Origin: Candidatus Ozemibacter sibiricus
Lineage (GTDB): Bacteria; Muiribacteriota; Ozemobacteria; Ozemobacterales; Ozemobacteraceae
DNA length: 64,000 bases
Direction: 5' to 3'
Assembly (NCBI GenBank): GCA_003327425.1
Contig: QOQW01000020.1
Location: 1 to 64,000 of the forward strand
Shown here: positions 1 to 7,455 of the stretch, piece after piece
Position numbering within the stretch: position 1 is the stretch's first letter
Layout: each line of letters starts with the position of its first letter
The notes under the pieces: model-generated
The model's database searches: none
What the model saw: only the letters and a program-made list of their open reading frames with translations
What the model was told of the DNA's origin: nothing
Translations under genes and position numbers: made by a program

Positions 1-38
1 TCCTTCTTGGATGCTGGCACATACTCGGGGCCAACCAT
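1..38 (-). CDS. 5' end of an unidentified gene, cut by the window edge
   Basis: Only the first 12 codons lie in the window, beginning M-V-G-P-E-Y on the minus strand. The ATG at 38 is preceded by a strong GAGGAGGAGT Shine-Dalgarno stretch at 41-50, which is the only reason to call it. No function can be assigned from so short a piece. It lies downstream of hicA on the same strand, with about 125 bases between them in which nothing else is seen. Confidence 0.4.
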   Translation of the reverse strand, partial: MVGPEYVPASKK

Positions 39-164
39 ATACTCCTCCTCGGGGCGATTCCCCGATGAAGGTACTGGTGTTCTGGCCGAAAGTTTTCAAG
101 TTTCATCTGTAGGGTTGCTAGAGTGTCTCCTACCGGTACAAAAATTCCCTTCGGCCAGGCCCTT

Positions 165-344
165 TCATGGGTTGGCCAGTTTCCGCAAAATATGCAGGGC
201 CAATCGCTCGTTCACCTCCGCATGTCGCGGCACCGGTTGGGCCACCAGGGTTTTCGGATTCTGAAACCAATCGTGCTTCCCACCATGCCTGATCAGCACA
301 CATCCCGCAGCCTGCAGCCGTCTGATCAGATCTCGGCGCTTCAT
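165..344 (-). CDS. hicA: HicA-type mRNA interferase toxin
   Basis: A 59-residue protein with the HicA double-stranded RNA-binding fold signature: an N-terminal MKRRDLIRRLQAAG helix, then a glycine pair followed by K-H-D-W-F. The histidine of that motif is residue 24, the position of the catalytic His in characterised HicA toxins. In the family these enzymes cleave mRNA and are held inactive by HicB. The ATG overlaps the stop codon of the upstream antitoxin gene (ATGA at 344-341), so the two are translationally coupled. Length and ending (residues LRKLANP) are normal, so the gene looks intact. Confidence 0.85.
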   Translation of the reverse strand: MKRRDLIRRLQAAGCVLIRHGGKHDWFQNPKTLVAQPVPRHAEVNERLALHILRKLANP

Positions 345-529
345 GCAACCTTCAGGGTGGCTTTCCGGCGAACGGAGGGGATCTCGCCAGAGGTGAGGTC
401 CTTGAAGAGATCTCGGAGATTCTCTTTCAATTCATCCAGTGAACGCCCTTGAGTAAGGTAGTCTGGATACTCTTCAAAATACCCGAGCCAATAGGCCCCT
501 TCTTGCCAATACACATACCTGGCTTGCAT
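341..529 (-). CDS. hicB: HicB-type antitoxin
   Basis: A 62-residue partner of the adjacent HicA toxin. It shows the partial RNase H-like HicB fold: an opening beta strand (ARYVYWQEGAYWLGYFEEYP), then the typical QGRSLDELKENLRDL helix. I start it at the ATG at 529, which has a GGTGGAAGG ribosome binding site; an in-frame ATG 30 bases upstream would add ten residues that match nothing in the family. There is no C-terminal DNA-binding helix-turn-helix or ribbon-helix-helix, so this is the short HicB form and autoregulation through HicB is uncertain. Antitoxin precedes toxin, the less usual order for hic loci. Confidence 0.8.
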   Translation of the reverse strand: MQARYVYWQEGAYWLGYFEEYPDYLTQGRSLDELKENLRDLFKDLTSGEIPSVRRKATLKVA

Positions 530-723
530 GCGCCTTCCACCCCCCATCTTTTTTTGCACCAGAATCGACCACCATTCTACACCCGTGGCTCCCTCTCTGA
601 CTATCGGCAGGGCCCGGTCGGCAAGGTTAGGTCTTTCGCCACTTCTTCTGCCGCTTGCCGCTCCACGGTTGAAATCGTGTCAAAAGCAGCTCAGGGCCAT
701 GATAGAATGGGCAAGGAGGCCCC

Positions 724-1134
724 ATGGAAACGTCGAAGACCCCTCCCCACCTGCATCAGATCATTCGCACCGTGCGGCAGCGGTTTCCCGAGATCGGGGT
801 GGCCTTCCTCTTCGGTTCGCTCGCTCGCGGGAATAGCCGCCCGGACAGCGATCTCGACCTGGGGGTCGCCGGCATCCGCCCCCTTTCTGCAGAACAACGC
901 TTCGAGCTGATTCTGGCCTTGAGCGAAGCCGTGGGGCGTCCGATCGATCTGATCGATCTGCAGACGGCCGGGCCGCTCATCTTGCGATCCTGGTTGCGGG
1001 GCCAGCGCGTGCTCGCGACCGATCATCATCTCCTGGCCGCCCTGATCATTCGCTCGCTCGATCTGACCACCGACTTCGAGCCCTACCGACGGCGCATCCT
1101 GGAATACCGGAGGAAAGCATGGATCGGCATCTGA
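724..1134 (+). CDS. MNT-type nucleotidyltransferase (MntA-like antitoxin)
   Basis: A 136-residue minimal nucleotidyltransferase. Residues 31-45 carry the signature G-S-L-A-R-G then S-D-L-D-L; Asp43 and Asp45 would be the metal-binding aspartates. In the HEPN/MNT (type VII) toxin-antitoxin family, MntA modifies and neutralises the HEPN RNase encoded next to it. An AAGGAGG ribosome binding site lies just before the ATG. The downstream HEPN reading frame begins inside this gene but is broken after about a dozen residues, so the antitoxin appears to have outlived its toxin. The protein itself looks complete. Confidence 0.8.
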   Translation: METSKTPPHLHQIIRTVRQRFPEIGVAFLFGSLARGNSRPDSDLDLGVAGIRPLSAEQRFELILALSEAVGRPIDLIDLQTAGPLILRSWLRGQRVLATDHHLLAALIIRSLDLTTDFEPYRRRILEYRRKAWIGI

Positions 1135-1235
1135 TCGAAGAAAAGCTCGAAGAACGCGACTGGCAACGGTCAAGGCAGCGTATCACGTCCCCGCCATGGC
1201 CAGGCCGTTGGTTCGGATGTAGCGTTCACCGATGA
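1119..1235 (+). pseudogene. Truncated HEPN-domain toxin remnant
   Basis: An ATG at 1119 with an ideal GGAGGAAAG ribosome binding site opens a frame whose first dozen residues (MDRHLIEEKLEE) match the usual start of HEPN toxins paired with MNT antitoxins. The frame then continues as unrelated basic sequence and stops at 1235 after 38 residues, where a full HEPN protein would be about 110-140. The R-x4-6-H RNase motif is absent. The 3' part runs antisense into the end of the RuvC/YqgF-like gene, so the homology break marks a deletion junction at roughly 1155. Confidence 0.6.
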
Positions 1236-1611
1236 TGACGGCAGCGTAGTCGTCGACGGGGCGGGGGGGAATCTGCAGGCCGAGCGGCACCAGGCGCCAC
1301 AGACCGGTCGGCGGGTGGTCGGCGAAGTAGCGGCGCCGGGCCTCGGCGGTCGAGCCGACCTCGTCGCCGATCCGCACCGGCAGGTCGATCTGCAGGTCGG
1401 CCAGCACCCGCAGAACCAGCGCGCCGGCCGTTCCCGCCCCCATCACCATCACCTCGGGGCGCCGCTCGGCGATGATCCGCCGCACCACCCGATGAAATTC
1501 CGAGACGAAGGCGATGCCCTGTTCATAGGTGCGCAGGTCGTACCCGACCACCGCCCACCCGATCTTGTCGCTCCCCGGGTCGACCGCCAGCACCACCGGC
1601 ACCGTATTCAT
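1183..1611 (-). CDS. RuvC/YqgF-like RNase H-fold nuclease
   Basis: A 142-residue protein with a RuvC/YqgF-type beginning, VVLAVDPGSDKIGWAVVG, where the Asp is the first expected metal ligand. A later VDDYAAVIIGERYI segment could supply the C-terminal acidic residues. In the family these proteins process pre-16S rRNA (YqgF) or resolve Holliday junctions (RuvC); which applies cannot be told here. I start at the ATG at 1611, preceded by GAAGGGCGG, because the upstream extension to 1782 has no family resemblance. It converges on the MNT/HEPN remnant. Confidence 0.6.
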   Translation of the reverse strand: MNTVPVVLAVDPGSDKIGWAVVGYDLRTYEQGIAFVSEFHRVVRRIIAERRPEVMVMGAGTAGALVLRVLADLQIDLPVRIGDEVGSTAEARRRYFADHPPTGLWRLVPLGLQIPPRPVDDYAAVIIGERYIRTNGLAMAGT

Positions 1612-1778
1612 CGTCCGCCCTTCATTCCGACCAGACTGGCATTCACGACACAAGGCGAGCAATCGCAGCCTCGGCACCATTGGCAACCTTCGGCCCTCGA
1701 GCCCAATCCTTCGATGCCCACTGGCGACGGGATCAGTTGCGAACTTCGTGGACCAGTTCGCCCGACATGTCGATGGGG

Positions 1779-2063
1779 TCACCGATCGATGGCAGCCGCC
1801 AATGCTTTGGATTTGAGGGGATACTTCTGAGGGTTGTCAAGATTGTCGAGTTCAAGATCGATATCGAGCACAGGCCAGTACAGATGGTCTTGATGCAGCA
1901 ATTCCACCTGTTGAACGGCTCCGATAGGCTGATCCCGGAAGTAGGGGAATTCTTCGAAATCGAGGAAGAATTCACGATCGCCAACCAGCAACCAGATCCC
2001 AAACCGGGTGATGCTCTCAACCCTGACCGAAGTGGGTGTTCCACGCTTGGACGATCTCGGCAC
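1779..2063 (-). CDS. DUF2442-family protein
   Basis: A 94-residue protein with the DUF2442 pattern: an SVRVESITRFGIWLLV opening, a central F-F-L-D-F-E-E-F-P-Y-F segment and an LDNPQKYPL tail. The start is a GTG at 2063 with GGAGGA seven bases upstream, giving a 47-base overlap with the end of the DUF4160 gene. DUF2442 genes commonly sit directly after DUF4160 genes, and the pair is often treated as toxin-antitoxin-like, although biochemical evidence is thin. The match rests on family pattern recognition only. Confidence 0.7.
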   Translation of the reverse strand: MPRSSKRGTPTSVRVESITRFGIWLLVGDREFFLDFEEFPYFRDQPIGAVQQVELLHQDHLYWPVLDIDLELDNLDNPQKYPLKSKALAAAIDR

Positions 2064-2259
2064 GATGTTCCTCCACCAATCTCTGGATCTCTTTCAGAGC
2101 CCGGGTATCGAGGTTCTTGAACATGGCCAGGGCAATGAGCGGCTCCAACCAGAACTTGGCTTCGCCACGTTCACACGTGACATGCACATGCATGCGAGGC
2201 TCCTCGTTGGAAAGGAAATAAAACCGATACCCCTTGGCTCGAAAAATGGTCGGACTCAT
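2017..2259 (-). CDS. DUF4160-family protein
   Basis: An 80-residue protein typical of DUF4160: it opens MSPTIFRAKGYRFYFLSNEE, followed by a central histidine-rich strand (M-H-V-H-V) and an ALKEIQRLVEEHRAEIVQAWN helix. It is the upstream member of a two-gene unit with the DUF2442 gene, overlapping it by 47 bases. The conserved surface histidines suggest binding of a ligand or nucleic acid, but no activity is established. A toxin-antitoxin role is the usual suggestion for this pair and is only inferred here. Confidence 0.75.
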   Translation of the reverse strand: MSPTIFRAKGYRFYFLSNEEPRMHVHVTCERGEAKFWLEPLIALAMFKNLDTRALKEIQRLVEEHRAEIVQAWNTHFGQG

Positions 2260-2271
2260 GCTTTCAGTATC

Positions 2272-2775
2272 TCACGCTTCGGCGTTCAGCGCCACTCGCG
2301 CCTTCAGCGCCATCACCTCGGCCAGAACCATCTCGGCCAGGCGCCGGTCGAAGACCGGGCGGGCGGGCAGGCGGAGCAGGATGGTACCGCGGGTCGCCCG
2401 GGGCGGCAGCGGGCCCAGCAGGATGGTCGGCAGGTCGCGATCGCGGGCGCCTTCGATCAGTACCAGATCGGGCGGGCGTTGGAGGAGCCAGCCGAGAGCG
2501 GCCAGCGCCCGTTCGAACGGGATGGCCTGCTCCGGACGCACCAACAGCTCGGCGTAGCCCGGCGACAGACCGAGGCTGGCGACCGCTCCGGCGGCGAAGT
2601 GCCGCGCCGTGTCTTTCATGGGGGTCGGCGGGTCCATGGTCGTCCGCGAATGTTTGACGACGACTACCGACAACGAGGGACAAGCGCGCACAAACGCTTC
2701 GATGAAGGTGGTCTTGCCGCTGCCCGACCGACCGAGGATGCGAATGATCGGCACCACTGACCGCCTTGGAGGCAT
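2272..2775 (-). CDS. mobB: Molybdopterin-guanine dinucleotide biosynthesis adapter MobB
   Basis: A 167-residue P-loop GTPase-like protein. Residues 15-22 form the Walker A motif GRSGSGKT, followed by VVVVKHSRTTMDPP and a K-D-T-A-R-H-F-A-A-G-A segment matching the MobB 'KH...D...KDS.RH..AGA' pattern. MobB assists MobA in attaching GMP to the molybdenum cofactor. It lies 28 bases downstream of the moaC-MOSC fusion on the same strand, so the two probably share a transcript. I begin at the ATG at 2775; the long upstream extension in this frame overlaps moaC and is a shadow. No obvious ribosome binding site is seen. A molybdoenzyme is not in the window. Confidence 0.8.
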   Translation of the reverse strand: MPPRRSVVPIIRILGRSGSGKTTFIEAFVRACPSLSVVVVKHSRTTMDPPTPMKDTARHFAAGAVASLGLSPGYAELLVRPEQAIPFERALAALGWLLQRPPDLVLIEGARDRDLPTILLGPLPPRATRGTILLRLPARPVFDRRLAEMVLAEVMALKARVALNAEA

Positions 2776-2803
2776 GGTTGTCGGCGCTGCCCCCCCAGTT
2801 TGA

Positions 2804-3757
2804 TCACCCACCTGGGTTGAATGGTGGAAGGGCCAGCAGGGCATCGCCGGTGCGCAGGCGGCCGCCGGCCAGGACGCGGGCGAAGATGCCCTCGCGCGGC
2901 ATGACGCAATCGCCGGCCCGGTGGTAGACGGCGCAGCGGGTGTGGCACTCCTTGCCGATCTGGGTGACCTCGAGCACGACGCCTTCGCCCCCGTACAGGA
3001 TGGTGCCGATCGGCAGTTCGTACAAGCGCAGCCCCGAGGTGGCGATGTTCTCGGCGAACGAGCCGAAATCGACGGCCAGCCCCTTGGCCTGCATCGCCCG
3101 GATGCTCTCGAGACCGAGCAGCGAGACCTGGCGGTGCCAGTCGCCGCCGTGGGCATCGCCGGCCACGCCGAAGCCCGGCACGATCTCGACCTCGTCGCAC
3201 GGGTCTTTCGGCGTGCCTTTGGCCTGGCTGCTGGCCAATTTCTCGATGCGGCCGGCGGCGACGCCCTCGGTTAGCCAGTCGCCGCTCCTGCCGCCGCTCT
3301 TGCGCACCAGCCGCACGCTTTCGAGCCGGGCGCCGCGCGCCACCGCCTTGACCATGTCGTAGACATTGAGCAGCCCGATAGTGGCGGCCGTCATCGCCTC
3401 CATCTCGACGCCGGTGCGATCGGTGGCCCGCGCCTCGGCCAGCACGCCCAGGCGCTCGGGGCCGAGAGGGAAGAAATGCACCCCGACCGCGTCGAGCCGC
3501 AGCGGGTGGGTGAGCGGCAACAACTCAGAGGTGCGTTTGGCGGCCATGATGCCGGCGAGGCGCGAGGCGGCCAGGGCATCGCCTTTGGCCAGCCGGCCGC
3601 CCAGCAGCCGCGCCAGCGGGTCGGCGCCCAGCCAGGCGGCGCCGAAGGCCACGGCCACTCGAGCGGTGACCGGCTTGGCGCCGACATCGACCATCTTGAC
3701 CCGCCCCGCCGCATCGAGATGGGTCAGGCCATTGGGAGCGACAGGGTGTTCATTCAT
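2804..3757 (-). CDS. moaC: MoaC-MOSC fusion, molybdenum cofactor biosynthesis
   Basis: A 317-residue two-domain protein. Residues 1-160 are MoaC (cyclic pyranopterin monophosphate synthase): KMVDVG near 21-26, an ELLPLTHPL substrate loop, and the YDMVKA motif carrying the catalytic Asp and Lys. Residues about 180-317 form a MOSC domain, with the closing C...C..Y.R.GDCVMPREGIF pattern seen in sulfur-carrying MOSC proteins. The first domain makes cyclic pyranopterin from GTP-derived precursor; the second would bind or deliver molybdenum cofactor or its sulfur. The start at 3757 has GGAGG nearby. The fusion occurs sporadically in other bacteria. Confidence 0.88.
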   Translation of the reverse strand: MNEHPVAPNGLTHLDAAGRVKMVDVGAKPVTARVAVAFGAAWLGADPLARLLGGRLAKGDALAASRLAGIMAAKRTSELLPLTHPLRLDAVGVHFFPLGPERLGVLAEARATDRTGVEMEAMTAATIGLLNVYDMVKAVARGARLESVRLVRKSGGRSGDWLTEGVAAGRIEKLASSQAKGTPKDPCDEVEIVPGFGVAGDAHGGDWHRQVSLLGLESIRAMQAKGLAVDFGSFAENIATSGLRLYELPIGTILYGGEGVVLEVTQIGKECHTRCAVYHRAGDCVMPREGIFARVLAGGRLRTGDALLALPPFNPGG

Positions 3758-3772
3758 CGCGACCCTCCACAT

Positions 3773-4018
3773 TCATGGATGCTCACCACTGAGCCGCCGA
3801 CCAGCCGCCGAAGCCTGACCGCGTGAACGTTCCACAACCTCAAGAACTCTCTGAAGGCTGGGGGGATCTTCAACGTACCCATAGTTCAACTGCCGCAGGA
3901 ACTCGATGGCGGCGAACCTTTCCTCGGGCGTTCTGGTCAGCCAGAATGGCCGGTCGCTGACCTGGTCGTGCCACGACCGGACCTCGAAGACGGTCTTGTC
4001 GAGCCGAAGCACGTTCAT
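3773..4018 (-). CDS. Small protein coupled to ADP-ribosylglycohydrolase
   Basis: An 81-residue protein opening MNVLRLDKTVFEVRSW, with a middle section PEERFAAIEFLRQLNYGY. This resembles a widespread family of small hypothetical proteins that sit beside AbiEii-type nucleotidyltransferases and contain the same 'PEER..AIE.LRQ..YGY' core. Its ATG overlaps the stop of the upstream ADP-ribosylglycohydrolase gene (ATGA at 4018-4015), implying translational coupling. No enzyme motif is visible. The usual nucleotidyltransferase partner is absent, so its role here is unknown. It is 15 bases upstream of moaC. Confidence 0.7.
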   Translation of the reverse strand: MNVLRLDKTVFEVRSWHDQVSDRPFWLTRTPEERFAAIEFLRQLNYGYVEDPPSLQRVLEVVERSRGQASAAGRRLSGEHP

Positions 4019-4959
4019 TTGGCCGGTACGGCGAGGCGGTAGAGATCGACCCCGGTCTGTTCGAGGCGAGGAACGGCCTCGAGGGGGACGAGCCATTTCT
4101 CGGGAATGGCCGCCCGGCCGTTGAAGGCGCCGAAGATCGCCCCGGCCATGGCGGCCACGGCGTCGGCATCGCCGCCGACGTTGGCGGCGCCGATGATCAG
4201 ATCGTCGAACCGGCGGGGATGTCGGAAGAACCAGTAGAGCGCCGCCGGCACCGCATCGAGGCAGAAGCCGGTATTCCCGATCTGCTCCATGGCGGCGGGC
4301 GGATCGAGCCGCAGCACTTCGCGCAGCGTCTTCAGCCGTTTGACGATCTCGGGCGAGTAGCCCTGGGCCTTCTCGATGGCGGCATTCAGCATGGTCTCGG
4401 GCACCGGCTCGCCGCCCTCCAGGCCCATGCGGATGGCGGTGGCCAGGATGAGCGCCGCCCCGATCACGCGCGGATCGGTGTGGGTGAGGCGGCACGATTT
4501 CTCGATGGCATCGCGCAGCAGAGCAGGGGTGCGCCAGAAGGCGAGGGCGATGGGCACGGTGCGGGCGGCGGCGATGACGCCGGCCGACGGGAAGCCGGCC
4601 TGGTTCCAGGGGATGCCAGCGGCCAGCTTGCGACAGGCCTTCATCATCGTGTTGCTGGGGAACCGCCAGGCGCTGCGCAGTTTCTGGGAATGGTACCAGT
4701 CGACGAACCGATTGGCCAAATCTTCGATGGCGAAGCCGCGCGCGGCGATCAGGCTGTCGGCGACGACCAGCATGATCTGCGTCTCGTCGGACCATTGTCC
4801 GACCTCTAGGTGGCTGACCGGATGCGAGGGGAAGGCCCGCACGTACTGGGTGATGACCTTGGGCCCCTCGAACGAATCGCGGATGACATCCTCAATCGGA
4901 GCGGCCAGGGCGTCGCCGATGGCGAACCCCAGCAGAGCGGCCTGGAACTTGTCGATCAT
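4015..4959 (-). CDS. ADP-ribosylglycohydrolase (DraG family)
   Basis: A 314-residue hydrolase of the DraG/ARH family, which removes ADP-ribose from proteins or small molecules using a binuclear magnesium centre. Visible motifs are the N-terminal GFAIGDALAAP, the W-S-D-E-T-Q-I-M metal-binding segment (residues about 56-63) and the C-terminal GGDADAVAAMAGAIFGA carrying further metal ligands. The first site reads S-D-E-T where many members have D-D-T, still within family variation. Length is normal. It is followed with ATGA overlap by a small protein of unknown role. No ADP-ribosyltransferase gene is seen nearby, so the substrate is not indicated. Confidence 0.88.
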   Translation of the reverse strand: MIDKFQAALLGFAIGDALAAPIEDVIRDSFEGPKVITQYVRAFPSHPVSHLEVGQWSDETQIMLVVADSLIAARGFAIEDLANRFVDWYHSQKLRSAWRFPSNTMMKACRKLAAGIPWNQAGFPSAGVIAAARTVPIALAFWRTPALLRDAIEKSCRLTHTDPRVIGAALILATAIRMGLEGGEPVPETMLNAAIEKAQGYSPEIVKRLKTLREVLRLDPPAAMEQIGNTGFCLDAVPAALYWFFRHPRRFDDLIIGAANVGGDADAVAAMAGAIFGAFNGRAAIPEKWLVPLEAVPRLEQTGVDLYRLAVPAK

Positions 4960-5011
4960 GCCAACAGAGCCCTTCCTCCGGTTCGGCGAGGCCCGCCGCC
5001 GCCACGGGCGC

Positions 5012-7186
5012 TCACGGCGCCCAGACGATCTGCTGCCGGACGCGCGCTTCGCGCAGCAGCAGGAAGACGCCGGGATTCCGTTCGAGGAACCGGTAGAATT
5101 CGAAGACGTCGATGGTGTAGACCACCACGGCGCTGGTGGTGGTGAGGGTGAAGCGATGCCGCCCCCGCACGGGGTTGGCGTAGATCTTGGCGATCAACGA
5201 TCCGCGGGTGGCCTGCCCGAGCGTCCGGCCGCGCCGGGTCACCGCGATGGTGCCCGCATCGACGAGGTGGAAGCATTCGCGATCGGCGCCTTCCCGCACC
5301 AGGGTCTTGCCGGCCGGCAGTTCGAGCCGGGTCATGATGCCCTGCAACTGGGTGCGCTGGGTCGGCGACAGCCCCTTCAGCAGCGGCGTATCATCGAACA
5401 GCGCCCAGGTATTGTACTCGCGGTTCTCGGCGATGATCTTCATCTGCCGGGCGATCTCGGTGCCGCGAATGAAATACAGGAAGTCGTATTTCTCCATGAC
5501 CAGGACCTTCAGATCGCTCTCGGCGATCACATCGGCGTTGCGAGGCGCATTGAGGATCATCGAGGTCTCGCCGATGTAGTCGTTGTTGGTGTAGGTCTTG
5601 ATCAGCTGGCCTTCGCGCACCACGTTGGCCCGCCCGTTGACGATCATGTAGAAGCGATCGCCGATGGTGCCGCGCCGGATGAAGACATCGCCGGGCGCGA
5701 ACCGCTCGACCTTGACCAGGGTCAGGAATTCGCGGGCCTTCTCGATGGGCAGGCCCGAGAAAAGATCGATGTGGTTCAGCACGTCGAGGTATTCGAGCGC
5801 TTCGTTGCTGGGCGGCGGGTTGACCGGAATGACGATCGTCTCATCGGGCCCGTCGGGGGCTTTGCGCATGCGGGAATTGGGGGGAATGGCCTTCTCGGAG
5901 ACGTGGATCAGGTACAGGCGTTCCTGCACCGCGTCGGGCAGATCGGCGAGGTTCTTGATCGGCGTATGCAGGGGCGGCATGCCCGCCTCGTGGAAGATCA
6001 CGGTATGGTGCCAGGGGAAATTGATCAGTTCGATCATCCGGTATCGGTTGATGATGCCCATCTCATGCAACCGGCGCACGGTGGGCGGATCGTACAGGCT
6101 GTCGGACGAGTAGACGAAGCTCTTGCCCTGGAAGTAGACCTCGAGACCGATGGTCGGCACCGAATGCAACGTATAGAAGAAGCGGAACTCGCCGCCATGG
6201 ATGCGGATGGGCACCCCGAGCGTGACCGGGTGGAAATGGAACAGGCCCATGAAGGTCTTCTGCGACAGGCCGGTCAGCGACCGGTACTTGCGCAGGAAGC
6301 TCTCCATGATCGTCTCGGTGGTATAGAGGTTGATCTTCTTCTCTTCGAGCAGCTTCTGCAGAATACCCGAGTCGTGGTCGGCGTGGCAGTGGGTCAGGAT
6401 GCAGTCATCGATCAGGCGAGGGTTGATATCCATGGCCTTCAGCCACAGGGTGGAATCGACCGGCGGATCGACGAGCACCCCGCGCCGGTTGACCCACAGG
6501 ATGAACCCGCTGGTCATCTCTTTCGGATCGAAGCCGGAGCCGGAGCCGATGACGGTCACGCCGAACAGGGGCGGTTCGAACGGCTTCTGCCGCTGCGGGA
6601 AGGCGCGCGGCGGGCCGAACGTGACATCGAGGGGAACCTCGGCCAGCACCGTGGCGCCTTCCACCACGCGCACCATGCCTTTGGCGGTGCGTTCGAGGGC
6701 CATGCCTCCGAGCGGCACGCGGTTCGAAGGCCCCCAGGGGATACCGACCGCGATATCGCTCAGCTCCATGCGGCGTCGGCCAGAGGGGTCTTTGGCCCGC
6801 AGGAACTCCATCTCGGCCCGCAGGTCGGGAATCAGGTCACGGTTGGTGCCGTAGGGGAATTCCCGAGCGACCTGGACGGCATCGGGACCGAGCACGGCTT
6901 CTTTGAGCACGCCCAGAATGGTCTCGATCTGATGCGACTGGCCGATGACCTTGATCGGCCGGTTCTTGAGGAAATAGTTGTAATAGGCGGGAAACTCGAT
7001 GTCGGCCAGCGAGACGCCCCGTTCGGCGCTGAACAGCTTGTTGGGCAGGACGAACGAATCGGGCACCTCGCCGAGCAGCTTCATCGAGTCTTTGATGGTC
7101 TCGGGCGTGGCGCCGACCTGCAGCAACCCCGCGGGGGTCTTCAGCACGGTCCCGCCTCGTGGCAACTGGATGACTTCGACCGACAT
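5012..7186 (-). CDS. Metallo-beta-lactamase hydrolase with two cyclic-nucleotide-binding domains
   Basis: A 724-residue cytosolic protein. The middle carries a metallo-beta-lactamase fold with the T-H-C-H-A-D-H-D-S-G metal motif near residue 265 and further histidines at about 300-430. Two cNMP-binding (CRP-like) domains follow, the first around residues 475-590 (FAPGDVFIRRGTIGDRFYMI, YIGETSMI) and the second at about 610-720, more divergent. The first 200 residues are an unassigned N-terminal region. The layout suggests a hydrolase gated by cyclic nucleotides, perhaps a phosphodiesterase; neither substrate nor ligand can be read from sequence. The start at 7186 has AGGGAG ahead; an upstream in-frame extension looks non-coding. 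Confidence 0.8.
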   Translation of the reverse strand: MSVEVIQLPRGGTVLKTPAGLLQVGATPETIKDSMKLLGEVPDSFVLPNKLFSAERGVSLADIEFPAYYNYFLKNRPIKVIGQSHQIETILGVLKEAVLGPDAVQVAREFPYGTNRDLIPDLRAEMEFLRAKDPSGRRRMELSDIAVGIPWGPSNRVPLGGMALERTAKGMVRVVEGATVLAEVPLDVTFGPPRAFPQRQKPFEPPLFGVTVIGSGSGFDPKEMTSGFILWVNRRGVLVDPPVDSTLWLKAMDINPRLIDDCILTHCHADHDSGILQKLLEEKKINLYTTETIMESFLRKYRSLTGLSQKTFMGLFHFHPVTLGVPIRIHGGEFRFFYTLHSVPTIGLEVYFQGKSFVYSSDSLYDPPTVRRLHEMGIINRYRMIELINFPWHHTVIFHEAGMPPLHTPIKNLADLPDAVQERLYLIHVSEKAIPPNSRMRKAPDGPDETIVIPVNPPPSNEALEYLDVLNHIDLFSGLPIEKAREFLTLVKVERFAPGDVFIRRGTIGDRFYMIVNGRANVVREGQLIKTYTNNDYIGETSMILNAPRNADVIAESDLKVLVMEKYDFLYFIRGTEIARQMKIIAENREYNTWALFDDTPLLKGLSPTQRTQLQGIMTRLELPAGKTLVREGADRECFHLVDAGTIAVTRRGRTLGQATRGSLIAKIYANPVRGRHRFTLTTTSAVVVYTIDVFEFYRFLERNPGVFLLLREARVRQQIVWAP

Positions 7187-7319
7187 CCCGACTCCCTTTT
7201 TGAAGCCAAGCAACAGCTGAATGAAAAGAGGAATGAGGAGAAGATTACCTGTACTGTCAGGGGATTGCAACTTTAACCGACGGCGGACCACCACCGGCCA
7301 CGGAAGGGCAGTGAGAGCG

Positions 7320-7416
7320 GGCGACGTTCGCCTTTCCCGCCGACCTCACCAGGGGCCGACGGCCCCTGAACCCCAGGTCGCCACCGGGCCGAACGCGGAT
7401 CGAACGAGACGCGTTC
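7320..7416. repeat. Intergenic three-hairpin GC-rich element, copy A
   Basis: Three inverted repeats in a row lie in the 269-base gap between two minus-strand genes: a short stem at 7320-7332, a perfect 7-bp stem with a 3-base loop at 7351-7367 (AGGGGCC GAC GGCCCCT), and a 7-bp stem at 7391-7416 (GAACGCG...CGCGTTC). The order, linker (CACCAGGGGCC) and third stem recur at 12676-12754 and, less perfectly, at 45112-45214. No T tract follows, so it is not a standard intrinsic terminator. It may be a REP-like mobile palindrome or an mRNA-stabilising structure. Confidence 0.55.
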
Positions 7417-7455
7417 GGCTGGTCGAATCGCCGCTTCGCCGGTGGTTGGAGGCGA

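Noticed and set aside
3773-4795. Possible frameshift joining the small 3773-4018 gene to a longer upstream frame
   Set aside because: The upstream part is out of frame with the real ADP-ribosylglycohydrolase and is a shadow. The small gene has its own ATG in an ATGA overlap, so no frameshift is needed.
4376-7276. A 966-codon plus-strand open frame
   Set aside because: Antisense to the ADP-ribosylglycohydrolase and metallo-beta-lactamase genes, which have clear motifs. Its composition is typical of a GC-rich shadow.
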